The notes: generated by a model not told the origin, from the sequence alone. Counted from the stretch's first letter, positions 35,055 through 44,351 are shown. The stretch: DNA of 64,000 bases from Bradyrhizobium sp. SZCCT0148 (GCF_018129985.1 NZ_JAFCKT010000003.1:1-64000); one strand, 5' to 3'. Program-made: numbers and translations.

Positions 35055-36660
35055 ACTTCACCGCCCCGAACCTGCTCTCGAACGAGTTCGACGACACCAC
35101 CGGCGCGGCGCCCATGATCTGCGTCGCTTCACCGGCGCCATCCGACACTGACGGCTTCAGCGCGGGCCGCGTCTGGGCAAGGCGGGTGTCGGGCTTCGCC
35201 GGCTCGGCGGGCTTGGCAGCCGCGGTCGCAGCCGGCTTCGGCGCATCCTTCGCCGCTTCCTTGGACTTGTCATGGCCCGGCACGAACCGGGCGACAGTGG
35301 CCTTCAGCCGCGACGCTGCGGTCGGCGGGGTCACGGGCGCGGCGGTCGGGGCCACGGATGCCGTAGCTTGCGGCGGCGGGGTGGTGGCGGTCGTCTCGGA
35401 CGAGCCCATGCCCATCTTGCGGCCAAGATTGGAGAAGAATCCGCCGGATTTGTCCTGTGGCTTCTCGGTGGGCTGAGCCGAGGCGACGCGGGTGCTGGCC
35501 GCGGGCACGGCGACGACCGGCTCTTCCTGCGGCGCGGGCGCGGACGCCACGCTGTCGAGGTTCGGCTTGGGCGGATTGACGTGGCCGGGGATCGTGCCCG
35601 GCGCCTTGGCCATCGCCAGCATCTGCAGCGTGGTGCCTTCGGCGCCCTCTGACAGGCCGGTCGAGCCTTCCGGAATCTTTGCGGCGAAGATCTTGTTCAT
35701 GCCGCCGTCGATGCCGGTGTTCATGCGCGCCACCGGCGTGCCCTTGGCGACCAGCTTGGCGTATTCCGCCTCGTCCCTGGCTTGCTTGCCGCGCACGGCG
35801 GCGACGACGTCCTCGGGGATCACATAGGCCGGGCACTTGGCCGAGGCGTCGAACACCGGATCGCGCTTCGCATCGGGCGGGCGGGTCGCGTCGAAGACGT
35901 ATTTCTTCTCGCAGAAATCGACCTTCGGCTCCTGCCGCGTCACCTCGAAATGATCATAGCCTTCCTTGATCATCTTCCAGAACGGCATGTTCGGATTGTT
36001 GCGGTGCTTGGCCATGTTCACCGGCGTCATCCGGAACGGATAGGCCTGCAGCTGGAATGCCTTCTGGCCGCCGAAGAAGGACTCTCGGCCCAGCGAATAG
36101 ATCTCGGCGATCTGCTCGTCCGTCATCGCGTAGCAGCCGCGCGAGGAGCAGTCGCCGTGCACCATCAGCTGAGAGCCGGTGCGGCCCAGCGCCTTGTCGA
36201 ACGCGTTCGGATAGCCGGTGTTGAAGGAGAGGTAATAGGCCGATTGCGGATTCATCTGGCTCGGGTTGATCGAGTAGAATCCCTCCGGCGCCTGGCGGTC
36301 GCCTTCGCGCACCTTGGGGCCGAGATCGCCCGACCAGCGGCAGATCGGATAGGTCTTGAGCAGAGCGAACTGGCCGTTGCGGGCCTGCTTCCAGACCTCG
36401 AGTTCGGCCTCCTGCTTGAACAGGCGCACCAGGATCGGCGACTGCAGATCCATGTCCTTCTCGGCCATGGCGGCGATCAGCTTCGGCGGCACCGGCTGGT
36501 TGGCCTTGGCGTTGGTCGCGAGCGAGACCTGGTCGGTGTCGCAGCCGGCCAGCAGCACGCTGGCCGTCATCAGCGCAACCGAAGCCAAAAGCGCGCGAGC
36601 AAGCGGACGAGAAATCAAGACGGACCCCACAGCGTGCCGGGCAGATAGCGCGAACCCCAA
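35053..36660 (-). CDS. L,D-transpeptidase family lipoprotein (YkuD-like, murein)
   Basis: 535 residues. The N-terminus is a lipoprotein signal with lipobox LLAGC (Cys40). A YkuD-type domain at about 75-200 has the catalytic VHGDCSSRGCYAM with H168 and C176. L,D-transpeptidases make 3-3 crosslinks in peptidoglycan or attach proteins to it. A long C-terminal half rich in Pro, Ala and Lys (from about 350) is probably disordered. A later start would lose the signal. The next gene upstream on this strand is accA, nearly 400 bp away. Confidence 0.9.
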   Translation of the reverse strand: MGFALSARHAVGSVLISRPLARALLASVALMTASVLLAGCDTDQVSLATNAKANQPVPPKLIAAMAEKDMDLQSPILVRLFKQEAELEVWKQARNGQFALLKTYPICRWSGDLGPKVREGDRQAPEGFYSINPSQMNPQSAYYLSFNTGYPNAFDKALGRTGSQLMVHGDCSSRGCYAMTDEQIAEIYSLGRESFFGGQKAFQLQAYPFRMTPVNMAKHRNNPNMPFWKMIKEGYDHFEVTRQEPKVDFCEKKYVFDATRPPDAKRDPVFDASAKCPAYVIPEDVVAAVRGKQARDEAEYAKLVAKGTPVARMNTGIDGGMNKIFAAKIPEGSTGLSEGAEGTTLQMLAMAKAPGTIPGHVNPPKPNLDSVASAPAPQEEPVVAVPAASTRVASAQPTEKPQDKSGGFFSNLGRKMGMGSSETTATTPPPQATASVAPTAAPVTPPTAASRLKATVARFVPGHDKSKEAAKDAPKPAATAAAKPAEPAKPDTRLAQTRPALKPSVSDGAGEATQIMGAAPVVSSNSFESRFGAVK

Positions 36661-37048
36661 TTCGTATGAAGCATGATCCGACCGGCGAACCCGTCGTGAC
36701 GGGTTTTGTCAGCTCACGCTCCAGCGCTATGCCCTGAAGCCATTGATTAAAATTCTAACCTCTGGGTCAGGTGGTCGCAACCCGAGCGGGGATCACGAGC
36801 CCGTTGGCCCGAAGGTGTGGTCAATAGAGACTTAAATCAGGCCGGAACTGGGGCCTTGCGGCCGGTACAGGACTCAGATCGCTGATTTGGGCAAAAAAAG
36901 GGTTAACGCAGGGTTACCGGGGAGGCCCGTGGGCGGTCCAGAAGAGTGGGCAAAGTCGCAAAGCGCCGTGCCACGAGCCGGTCCTCTTAATTGGCAGCGG
37001 TGGGCACGCTTCGCTTTGCCCACCCCACGGCACCGTAAACTGGACGAA
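36661..37048. other. Intergenic region upstream of the L,D-transpeptidase gene
   Basis: 388 bp, no gene seen. Holds the promoter region of the leftward L,D-transpeptidase gene, a poly-A stretch near 36894, and next to accA a small repeat: two copies of a gtgggcaaag-like unit and a hairpin ggtgggca / tgcccacc at 36999-37024 that may end accA transcription. Confidence 0.5.
36999..37024. repeat. gtgggca-type palindrome downstream of accA
   Basis: 8-bp arms ggtgggca and tgcccacc around cgcttcgcttt. A related gtgggcaaag half occurs 50 bp to the left. Possible terminator for accA. Confidence 0.5.
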
Positions 37049-38014
37049 TCAGCCCAGTTTCCGGCCGATATCGAGGAATTTCTGCCGTCGCTGCTGGCGG
37101 ATGGCGGTCCCGTCCATCCCCCGGAGCTCATCGAAGGCCTTGGCGATGGCGTCGCCGGTGGTGGCGATCATGGCGGCGGGGTCGCGGTGGGCGCCGCCGA
37201 CCGGCTCCTTGAGGATGCTGTCGATCACCCCGAAACGCAGCATGTCCTGGGCGGTGATCTTCATGTTGTTGGCGGCTTCCTGCGCCTTGGTGCCGTCGCG
37301 CCAGAGGATCGAGGACGCCGCTTCCGGCGAGATCACGCTGTAGATCGCGTGCTCCAGCATCAAGACCTTGTTGGCGGTGGTGATGGCGATGGCGCCGCCC
37401 GACATGCCCTCGCCGGTGATGATGGCGACGTTCGGCACGGTCAGCGCCATGCAGGCATCGGTCGAGCGCGCGATCGCTTCGGCCTGGCCGCGCTCCTCGG
37501 CGCCGATGCCGGGATAGGCGCCGGCGGAATCGGCCAGCGACAGCACGGGCAGTCCGAACCGCTCGGCCATCTCCATCAGCCGCACGCATTTGCGATAACC
37601 TTCCGGCCGGGCCATCCCGAAATTGTGCTTGATGCGGCTCTCGGTGGAATCGCCCTTTTCCTGGCCCATCACGCAGATCGCTTCGCCGCGAAAACGGCCG
37701 AAGCCTGCGACCAGCGCCTCGTCCTCGCCGAACTTGCGGTCGCCGGCGAGCGGGGTGAATTCGGTGATCAGCCCCTTGATGAAGTCGTTGAAGTGCGGCC
37801 GCTGCGGATGCCGCGCGACCAGCGTCTTCTGCCACGGCGTCAGGTTCTGATAGAGGTCGGCCAGCGCCTGCGCCGCCTTGTCCTCGATCCGCCCGATCTC
37901 GTCGGCGATGTCGGTGCCGGAGGCCGCCATGACCCTGAGCTCATCGAGCTTGGAATCGAGCTCGGCGACGGGCTTTTCGAAGTCGAGATAGCTGCGCATC
38001 TGGTCTTGCATCAA
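37049..38014 (-). CDS. accA: Acetyl-CoA carboxylase carboxyltransferase alpha subunit
   Basis: 321 residues. Transfers the carboxyl group from biotin to acetyl-CoA to make malonyl-CoA for fatty acid synthesis, with AccD. Conserved blocks: SYLDFEKPVAELDSKLDEL, GRFRGEAICVMGQEKG, PVLSLADSAGAYPGIGAEER, GEGMSGGAIAITTANKVLML. The last 20 or so residues (RQQRRQKFLDIGRKLG) fit the family end. Downstream of xerD on the same strand with 275 bp between. Confidence 0.97.
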   Translation of the reverse strand: MMQDQMRSYLDFEKPVAELDSKLDELRVMAASGTDIADEIGRIEDKAAQALADLYQNLTPWQKTLVARHPQRPHFNDFIKGLITEFTPLAGDRKFGEDEALVAGFGRFRGEAICVMGQEKGDSTESRIKHNFGMARPEGYRKCVRLMEMAERFGLPVLSLADSAGAYPGIGAEERGQAEAIARSTDACMALTVPNVAIITGEGMSGGAIAITTANKVLMLEHAIYSVISPEAASSILWRDGTKAQEAANNMKITAQDMLRFGVIDSILKEPVGGAHRDPAAMIATTGDAIAKAFDELRGMDGTAIRQQRRQKFLDIGRKLG

Positions 38015-38197
38015 CTCAATATAGGGAGGACGGGGCGAGGCGGCGAAGCGGATTTAGACCGGCGGAAAGAACTGTAGCTTCTTCAATGAGTTGGCCTGTG
38101 TGCTCGTGAGCGGGCCCGGCAAATCATGCGAAGGCCCCGGCTCTTTCTGCGGAGATGTGGCCGAAGTCAAGGCGGTTTCGGCCGAGGTCGAAAGCTT

Positions 38198-38281
38198 GTA
38201 GCCCGGATGAGCCCAGCGACATCCGGGGGCGGGTCGTGCCTCAGGCACCATTCCCGGATGGCGCTGCGCTGATCCGGCTAC
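38198..38281. repeat. Palindromic repeat between accA and xerD
   Basis: Arms gtagcccggatgagcccagcgac and gcgctgcgctgatccggctac pair over most of their length, with gggtcgtgcctcaggcacc between, itself palindromic (gtgcctcaggcac). Typical Bradyrhizobium intergenic repeat. The remaining 275-bp gap holds nothing else I can name. Confidence 0.65.
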
Positions 38282-38289
38282 GCCAGCAA

Positions 38290-39249
38290 CTACTTCTCCG
38301 CCAGCGGGTGCAGGTCGCGCACCAGGCTCTTCAGCCGCTCCTCCACCACATGGGTGTAGATCTGCGTCGTCGAGATATCGGTGTGGCCGAGCAGGGTCTG
38401 CACGATGCGTAGGTCGGCACCATTGTGCAGGAGGTGGCTGGCAAAGGCGTGGCGCAGCACGTGCGGGGAGACCAGCCGCGCCTGCAAGCCCGAGGCGACC
38501 GCGAGCTCCTTGAGGTCGCGGGCAAAATGCTGCCTTGTCAGATGCCCGCTCTCGCCGGACGAGGGGAATAGCCACTTGGACGCAGCGAGGCTGTCCTTCT
38601 TCTTCTCCGTCTTTGCGGCGTCCGTCGCCGCGAGATAATCCGCCATCGCCTGGCGCGAGGCCTCGTTGAGCGGCACCAGCCGCTCCTTGTTGCCTTTGCC
38701 GCGCACCACGATCATGCGCGCGTCGCGCTTGGCCGCCGAGCGCGGCAGCGCCACCAGCTCCGAGACGCGCAGGCCCGTGGCGTAGAGCACCTCGAGCAGG
38801 CAGTAGAGCCTCAAAGACCGCAGCCGCTTCGAGGGCGAGGCATCCTCCGCCTCGCTCAATTCCTTGGCGCGTGTCAGCATGCGATCGACATCGGCGATCG
38901 AAAGCACCTTCGGCAGGCCGCGGCCGCGTTTGGGCCCGGACAGGATCGCGGCGGGATCCTCGGCCCGTATGCGCTCATTGAGCAGGAAGCGGTAGAGGTG
39001 CCGCATCGCCGACAGCCGCCGCGCGACGCTGGTGGATTTGAAGCCGCGGGTGTCGAGATCGGCGAGGTAGTCGCGCAGCGTCTGCGTCTCGGCGTCGACA
39101 AAGCTGAGCCCGACGCGGCCCAGGAATTCCGAGAAATCGGTGAGGTCACGGCGATAGGCGTCGAGCGTATTGGGCCCGGCGCCCTGTTCCGCCGCGAGCA
39201 TGTCGAGGAACAGGCCGGTAAGCTTGGCATCTGAGGGCGGGTTTCGCAT
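38290..39249 (-). CDS. xerD: Site-specific tyrosine recombinase
   Basis: 319 residues from the ATG at 39249; an upstream in-frame extension of 68 residues overlaps the small membrane protein gene and is rejected. XerD resolves chromosome dimers at dif with XerC. Catalytic residues: Arg in YATGLRVSEL, Lys in GKGNKER, HxLR in SPHVLRHAFASHLL, His in LLGHTDIS, Tyr in TTQIYTHV. The setting beside aroK and accA shows it is housekeeping, not a mobile integrase. Confidence 0.95.
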   Translation of the reverse strand: MRNPPSDAKLTGLFLDMLAAEQGAGPNTLDAYRRDLTDFSEFLGRVGLSFVDAETQTLRDYLADLDTRGFKSTSVARRLSAMRHLYRFLLNERIRAEDPAAILSGPKRGRGLPKVLSIADVDRMLTRAKELSEAEDASPSKRLRSLRLYCLLEVLYATGLRVSELVALPRSAAKRDARMIVVRGKGNKERLVPLNEASRQAMADYLAATDAAKTEKKKDSLAASKWLFPSSGESGHLTRQHFARDLKELAVASGLQARLVSPHVLRHAFASHLLHNGADLRIVQTLLGHTDISTTQIYTHVVEERLKSLVRDLHPLAEK

Positions 39250-39266
39250 GCCCTGGAAGCTAGCTC

Positions 39267-39413
39267 CTATTTCTTGAGAAACTTGTCCGGCGGAATCGTC
39301 ACCGTCATCTCCCGCGACTTGGGGCTGACGAAATTGGCCAGTGCGAAGACCACGCCATAGACGATGCCGGCGATCACGGCGACGACCGTCAGGAAGCGGA
39401 ACAGGCTGGGCAT
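39267..39413 (-). CDS. 48-residue single-span membrane protein
   Basis: Short gene read directly: it begins MPSLFRFLTVVAVIAGIVYG, continues VVFALANFVSPKSREM and ends PPDKFLKK. One membrane span (about 5-27) then a basic cytoplasmic or periplasmic tail. Starts with ATG at 39413 and stops 17 bp before xerD, so probably cotranscribed with it; divergent from aroK. I recall a small protein of this type in the same place in relatives, which supports a real gene. Function unknown. Confidence 0.75.
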   Translation of the reverse strand: MPSLFRFLTVVAVIAGIVYGVVFALANFVSPKSREMTVTIPPDKFLKK

Positions 39414-39560
39414 CGGTCAGGGGTCCGGCTGGCAAATTAACCAATGAAATCATCCAACATGTTCGCCGTTTCGTGGCAAGAGTCCTCTGGCGAGGGCTCC
39501 GTTGGGGTCGTATAGGTGGCCAAAGCGTGCCGCCTATTGGCGGCAGATCGAGCGAGATTC

Positions 39561-40184
39561 ATGTCCGACGCCGCCTTGCCGATACCAGCTTCGCTAGAGA
39601 CCGACATCCTGTCGGCGCTCGGGGCGCGCTCGATCGTGCTCGTCGGTATGATGGGGGTGGGCAAATCCACCATCGGCCGCCGTCTGGCCGTCAGGCTGAG
39701 GTTGCCGTTCGTCGATGCCGATACCGAGATCGAGACCTCGGCCCAGATGACCATCCCGGAGATCTTCGAACGCCACGGCGAAATGTATTTCCGTGACGGT
39801 GAGGCGCGGGTGATCGCGCGGCTGCTCGACGGCGGGCCGGTGGTGCTTGCGACCGGCGGCGGCGCCTTCATGCGCGAGGAGACGCGCGCGCGCATCGCCG
39901 CCAAGGCGGTGTCGGTGTGGCTCAAGGCGGACCACGACGTCATCATGCGCCGCGTGCGGCGCCGTGCCGACCGCCCGCTGCTCCAGACCGCCGACCCCGA
40001 AGGCACCGTGACGCGTCTTCTCGCCGAGCGCGAGCCGGTCTACGCCCAAGCCGACCTCACCATCGCCTCGCGCGACGTGCCGCACGACAGGATCGTCGAT
40101 GAGACCATCGAGGCGCTGCGCACGCATCTCTGCGGTGAGCAAGCCGCCCAACCCCCTGCCGACGTAGTGAGTGCGTCAAGATGA
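39561..40184 (+). CDS. aroK: Shikimate kinase
   Basis: 207 residues from the ATG at 39561. Phosphorylates shikimate in aromatic amino acid synthesis. P-loop GMMGVGKST at 29-37, shikimate-binding DADTEIE near 53, RDGEARVI and GGGAFM. An upstream in-frame ATG at 39516 adds 15 residues without likeness. The TGA stop overlaps the aroB ATG by 4 bp (ATGA). Confidence 0.96.
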   Translation: MSDAALPIPASLETDILSALGARSIVLVGMMGVGKSTIGRRLAVRLRLPFVDADTEIETSAQMTIPEIFERHGEMYFRDGEARVIARLLDGGPVVLATGGGAFMREETRARIAAKAVSVWLKADHDVIMRRVRRRADRPLLQTADPEGTVTRLLAEREPVYAQADLTIASRDVPHDRIVDETIEALRTHLCGEQAAQPPADVVSASR

Positions 40185-41329
40185 CTGCGCCGTTGAAACA
40201 TTCCGATCCCGTCACCGTCGAGGTCGCGCTGGGCAATCGCGCCTATGACATCGTCATCGGCCGCGGCGTGCTGGCCTCGCTCGGCGAACGCGTGGCGGCC
40301 TTGCGCCCCGGCGTGCGCACCGCGATCGTGACCGATCGCACGGTGGCAAAGCACTGGCTCGAGCCCACCGAGGCTTCGCTCGCCGCCAGCGGCATCCCGA
40401 CCTCGCGCATCGTGGTCGAGGAAGGCGAGATCTCCAAGACCTATGCCGGCCTGGAGAAGGTCAGCGAAGCCCTGATCGCCGCCAGGATCGAGCGCAACGA
40501 TCTCGTCATCGCGCTCGGCGGCGGCGTGGTCGGCGATCTCGCCGGCTTTGCGGCTGCGATCCTGCGCCGCGGCGTCGATTTCGTGCAGGTACCGACCTCG
40601 CTGCTGGCGCAGGTCGATTCATCCGTCGGCGGCAAGACCGGCATCAACTCGCCGCAGGGCAAGAACCTGTTGGGGGCTTTCCACCAGCCGGTGCTGGTGA
40701 TTGCCGATACCGCCGTGCTCGACACGCTGTCGCCGCGCCAGTTCCGCGCCGGCTATGCCGAAGTCGCCAAATACGGCGTGCTCGGGGATGAGGCGTTCTT
40801 CACCTGGCTGGAGACAAACCATTCCGACATCGTCAAGGGCGGTTCGGCACGCGAGCATGCGATCGCGACCTCCTGCCGTGCCAAGGCCGGCGTCGTCTCG
40901 CGCGACGAGCGCGAGACCGGCGAGCGCGCGCTGCTCAATCTCGGCCACACCTTCGGCCACGCGTTGGAAGCCGCGACCGGCTTCTCCGACCGCCTGTTCC
41001 ACGGCGAGGGCGTTGCCATCGGCATGACGCTGGCCGCGCAGTTCTCGGCCAGGCTCGGCATGATCGGCGAGCAGGACGCCGCGCGCGTCGAACGGCATCT
41101 GATCGAGGCCGGCCTGCCGACGCGCCTGCAGGATATCGCGGGCTGCGCGCAGGAGGGGCTTGCCGATGCCGACGCGCTGATGACGCTGATGGCACAGGAC
41201 AAGAAGGTCACGCGCGGCAAGCTCACCTTCATCCTGCTCGAGGCCGTCGGGCGCGCCGTCATCGCGAAAGACGTCGAGCCGACCCCGGTGCGCGATTTCC
41301 TGAAAGAGAAGCTTGCGCAGAAGGCGTGA
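40181..41329 (+). CDS. aroB: 3-dehydroquinate synthase
   Basis: 382 residues. Converts DAHP to 3-dehydroquinate, the ring-closing step of the shikimate route; needs NAD and a divalent metal. NAD-binding GGGVVGDLAGFAAAILRRGV, PTSLLAQVDSSVGGKTGINS, and metal-binding HTFGHALE and FHGEGVAIGM are present. Translationally coupled to aroK. The CorC/HlyC-like gene follows at 29 bp. Confidence 0.97.
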   Translation: MTAPLKHSDPVTVEVALGNRAYDIVIGRGVLASLGERVAALRPGVRTAIVTDRTVAKHWLEPTEASLAASGIPTSRIVVEEGEISKTYAGLEKVSEALIAARIERNDLVIALGGGVVGDLAGFAAAILRRGVDFVQVPTSLLAQVDSSVGGKTGINSPQGKNLLGAFHQPVLVIADTAVLDTLSPRQFRAGYAEVAKYGVLGDEAFFTWLETNHSDIVKGGSAREHAIATSCRAKAGVVSRDERETGERALLNLGHTFGHALEAATGFSDRLFHGEGVAIGMTLAAQFSARLGMIGEQDAARVERHLIEAGLPTRLQDIAGCAQEGLADADALMTLMAQDKKVTRGKLTFILLEAVGRAVIAKDVEPTPVRDFLKEKLAQKA

Positions 41330-41358
41330 CACGCGGCTGAACTTCTTTTGAGTGGTGC

Positions 41359-42663
41359 ATGGACTGGCTCGGATTCACCATCGTTATTCTCTGCCTGCTC
41401 GTCTCCGGCTTCTTCGCCGCGAGCGAGACCGCGCTGACCGGCGCCTCGCGCGCCAGCATGCTTCGCCTGTCCAAGCAGGGTAATCGCGACGCCGACGTCG
41501 TCTCGGATCTGCTCGACATGCGCGAGCGCCTGATCGGGGCGCTGCTGCTCGGCAACAACATCGCCAATATCAGCGCGTCCGCACTTGCGACCTCCATCTT
41601 TACCGCCTGGTTCGGCGATGTCGGCGTGCTCTATGCGACCGGGTTGATGACCGCCCTGGTCGTGATCTTCGCGGAGGTGTTGCCCAAGACCATCGCCATC
41701 AACGCGCCCGACCGCATCGCGCTCGCGGTCGCGCGCCCGATGCGGCTGACGATGTATGTGCTGGGGCCGCTGCTCAGGATCGTCGAAGTCATCGTGCGCC
41801 TGCTGCTGCGCCTGTTTGGCCTCGCCGGTGAGCACCAGGCGATCCTGTCGCCGACCGAGCGCCTGCGCGGCGCGGTCGACCTGTTGCACCACGAGGGCAA
41901 GTTCGAGAAGCAGGACCGCGACATGCTCGGCGGCTTGTTGGACCTGCGCGAGCTCCAGGTCTCCGACGTCATGATCCATCGCACCGAGATGATGATGATC
42001 AACGCCGATCTGCCGCCGGAAGAGCTGGTGCGCGAGGTGCTGGCGACCGAATACACCCGCATCCCGCTGTGGCGTGAGAAGCCGGAGAACATCATCGGCG
42101 TGCTCCATGCCAAGGACCTGCTGCGCGCGATCCGCGCTGCCGACGGCGATACCTCGCGCATCGACGTTTCCACCATCGCGCTGCCGCCCTGGTTCGTGCC
42201 GGAGATGCGCCCCGTCTCCGAGCAGTTGAAGGCGTTCCGCCGGCGCAAGACCCATTTTGCGCTGGTCGTCGACGAGTACGGTGAAGTCGAAGGCCTTGTG
42301 ACGCTCGAAGACATCCTGGAGGAGATCGTCGGCGACATCTCCGACGAGCACGACGTCGTGGTGGCCGGTGTCCGGGCCCAGCCGGACGGCTCGGTCGTGG
42401 TCGACGGCTCGGTGCCGATCCGCGACCTCAACCGCGCCATGGACTGGCATCTGCCCGATGAAGAGGCAACCACCGTGGCCGGCCTCGTCATTCACGAGGC
42501 TCGCTCGATCCCCGACCGCGGCCAGAGTTTCACCTTCCACAACTTCCGCTTCCGCGTCCTGCGCCGCGAACGCAACCGCATCACCGCGCTCCGTATTTCA
42601 CCGGTGCCGCGCGAGGCGGAGCTGGAAGGGGCGAGGCCGAAGCGGGCCGGGACGTCGTTTTGA
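41359..42663 (+). CDS. CNNM/HlyC-CorC family membrane protein
   Basis: 434 residues. DUF21 membrane domain (about 1-190, with FFAASETALTGASRASMLRL), a CBS pair (about 200-335: MIHRTEMMMINADLPPEEL; VLHAKDLLRAI; FALVVDEYGEVEGLVTLEDI) and a C-terminal CorC_HlyC domain (about 350-425). Older names call it hemolysin; the family is now linked to magnesium or cobalt handling. Likely in the aroK-aroB transcript. Confidence 0.93.
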   Translation: MDWLGFTIVILCLLVSGFFAASETALTGASRASMLRLSKQGNRDADVVSDLLDMRERLIGALLLGNNIANISASALATSIFTAWFGDVGVLYATGLMTALVVIFAEVLPKTIAINAPDRIALAVARPMRLTMYVLGPLLRIVEVIVRLLLRLFGLAGEHQAILSPTERLRGAVDLLHHEGKFEKQDRDMLGGLLDLRELQVSDVMIHRTEMMMINADLPPEELVREVLATEYTRIPLWREKPENIIGVLHAKDLLRAIRAADGDTSRIDVSTIALPPWFVPEMRPVSEQLKAFRRRKTHFALVVDEYGEVEGLVTLEDILEEIVGDISDEHDVVVAGVRAQPDGSVVVDGSVPIRDLNRAMDWHLPDEEATTVAGLVIHEARSIPDRGQSFTFHNFRFRVLRRERNRITALRISPVPREAELEGARPKRAGTSF

Positions 42664-42692
42664 CGCAGCAGCAGGCTCTGCAGCTTCCACAT

Positions 42693-42777
42693 CGTCATGG
42701 CCGGTCCTGACCCGGCCATCCACGTCTTGCCGGCTCTACGAAGAACGTGGATGCCCGGGACAAGCCCGGGCATGACG
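42693..42777. repeat. Palindromic intergenic repeat
   Basis: Outer arms cgtcatgg and catgacg, inner acgtcttgc/gaacgtgg and atgcccgggacaagcccgggcat. Lies between the CorC/HlyC-like gene and the convergent BolA gene, so it may also end transcription. Confidence 0.65.
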
Positions 42778-42823
42778 AACTCGTGTGGTTGCGCGTCAGA
42801 CCCTCCAGGCAAGGGTGGGCAGA

Positions 42824-43087
42824 TCAACCTTCCCCCGGCGCCTTGGCCTGAATCGCCAGCGCGTGCACGCTGCCTGCCAGTTCCGCGGCCAGCGCCGAAT
42901 TTATCATGCGATGGCGGTCGACCCGGCTCTTCCCTTTGAAGGCATCGGATACAATATAGACGCGGAAATGCGTCTCGCCGCCCGGCCGATGGCCGGAATG
43001 GCCCTCATGCAAATGTGACTCGTCGACGACTTGCAGGCTTTCCGGCGTGAAAGCTTCCTGCAACTTGTTGCTGATAGTGTCTTTCAT
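42824..43087 (-). CDS. BolA family protein
   Basis: 87 residues from the ATG at 43087; longer in-frame starts have no family likeness. Contains the BolA core ESLQVVDESHLHEGHSGHRP and ETHFRVYIVSDAFKGKSRVD, then RHRMINSALAAELAGSVHAL. BolA proteins pair with monothiol glutaredoxins in iron-sulfur trafficking or act in regulation. Divergent from the J-domain gene. Confidence 0.94.
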   Translation of the reverse strand: MKDTISNKLQEAFTPESLQVVDESHLHEGHSGHRPGGETHFRVYIVSDAFKGKSRVDRHRMINSALAAELAGSVHALAIQAKAPGEG

Positions 43088-43253
43088 AACCATGAGTGCC
43101 ATTACAACCTGCGCAAGCGCCCCGTCAATTGCGTAAGGTCGCCCTTCTCGGGCGTACGTCAAAGACGCCGAAGTCAAAACTTCGGCGACCCGTGGTCAGC
43201 TAATTGCAATGTCAAGACTTGAAGGTTTTTGCATTGCGTAGTCAAAGTCAGCC

Positions 43254-43889
43254 ATGCCGATCGATTCATCAAAGTTCTTCGACTCCATCCGCGTCAAGCC
43301 GCGGGGCAAGCAGCCGGAAGTGAAGCCGCGCGATACCGCGGTCGGTTGCGAATGGGCTGGATGCCAGAACAAGGGCGCGCATCGCGCGCCGAAGGGTCGC
43401 GAGAACCAGCGCGAGTACTGGCACTTCTGCCTGAACCATGTGCGCGAGTACAACCAGAACTACAATTTCTTCTCCGGCATGAATGCCGATGCCGTCGCAC
43501 GCTACCAGAAGGATGCGCTGACCGGCCATCGTCCGACCTGGAAGATGGGCGCCAATGGCGGCGTCAAGAAGGGCGCGGAAGCCGAGATCGATGGCGCCTT
43601 CGATCCCTTCAGCATGTTCCAGGAGCTCAACGGCCGTACCGGCTGGCGGAAGGGTCCGGACGCTCCGCCCAAGGCCGAGACGCGCAAGGTGATGAACGCC
43701 GAGCGCAAGGCGCTCCAGGTCATGGGCCTCGGACCCGATTCCACGCTTGCCGACGTCAAGACCAAGTACAAGGCGCTGGTGAAGCAGCATCACCCCGACG
43801 CCAACGGCGGCGACCGCTCCACCGAGGATCGCCTGATCGAGATCATCAAGGCGTATAATTATCTGAAGACCGTGGTGCGGGAGGCATAA
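43254..43889 (+). CDS. J-domain (DnaJ-like) protein
   Basis: 211 residues. The J domain is C-terminal (about 150-211) with the HPD motif at 180-182 in VKQHHPDANGG, so it should stimulate a DnaK-type Hsp70. The N-terminal half has a cysteine/histidine set (C32, C37, H43, C59, H62) that might bind zinc. In many alphaproteobacteria the next genes are cobS and cobT; here they lie 11.7 kb away. Its last 31 bp are antisense to the extended frame of the small basic protein gene. Confidence 0.92.
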   Translation: MPIDSSKFFDSIRVKPRGKQPEVKPRDTAVGCEWAGCQNKGAHRAPKGRENQREYWHFCLNHVREYNQNYNFFSGMNADAVARYQKDALTGHRPTWKMGANGGVKKGAEAEIDGAFDPFSMFQELNGRTGWRKGPDAPPKAETRKVMNAERKALQVMGLGPDSTLADVKTKYKALVKQHHPDANGGDRSTEDRLIEIIKAYNYLKTVVREA

Positions 43890-43941
43890 GGCCTCACCGC
43901 GCCGGATGCCGCCCGCTGGTGAGCGGACGGCACCTTCAATG

Positions 43942-44179
43942 TTACCTGCTCCGGCAAACGCGAACTTGCTTGACGACGCGGCGTCCATGATGGCACGCGC
44001 GTGACGACGGTGCGTACCGTACAGACTCTTCGCGGAGCGTAATGATAGCGTGCGTTCACGGCGTCCCCGGAAACCGTTGCGCTGGGGATAGGGTGAGCCG
44101 GCAGCGCAATGGCTGGTGCTGCGAGTGACGAGAGAGCGAGCAGCGCTCCCGCAGCGAGGGCGCAAGTGAGCTTCTTCAT
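43942..44179 (-). pseudogene. Frameshifted small secreted basic protein
   Basis: Starts at ATG 44179 (AAGGA site 6 bp before) with a clear signal peptide (KKLTCALAAGALLALSSLAA). The mature part reads RYHYAPRRVCTVRTVVTR, then the open frame drifts into unrelated sequence. In the next frame the bases continue as ACHHGRRVVKQVRVCRSR and stop at 43942-43944, restoring the expected Arg/Val/Cys pattern with a second cysteine. One extra base near 43985-43990 would explain it. Either a true frameshift, a sequencing error, or a shortened but translated protein. Confidence 0.5.
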
Positions 44180-44351
44180 TATCATTCCTTTTCTTGTTCA
44201 CCCCTGAAGAGTTTTATCGGGGCGAGCATGAATGCGCCGCGCGCCTCCGTGTTCCTGTTAGACGTTTGGTCCTTTCGTCGCATCCGTGGGCACGGCGCAA
44301 GTGCGCGCCTTCGCCCACCCTGCGATTCGGGCTTCGCGGAGCCATCCGCTC

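Noticed and set aside
38290..39249. XerD as integrase of a mobile element
   Set aside because: Length, motifs and the setting beside accA and aroK fit the housekeeping dimer-resolution enzyme.
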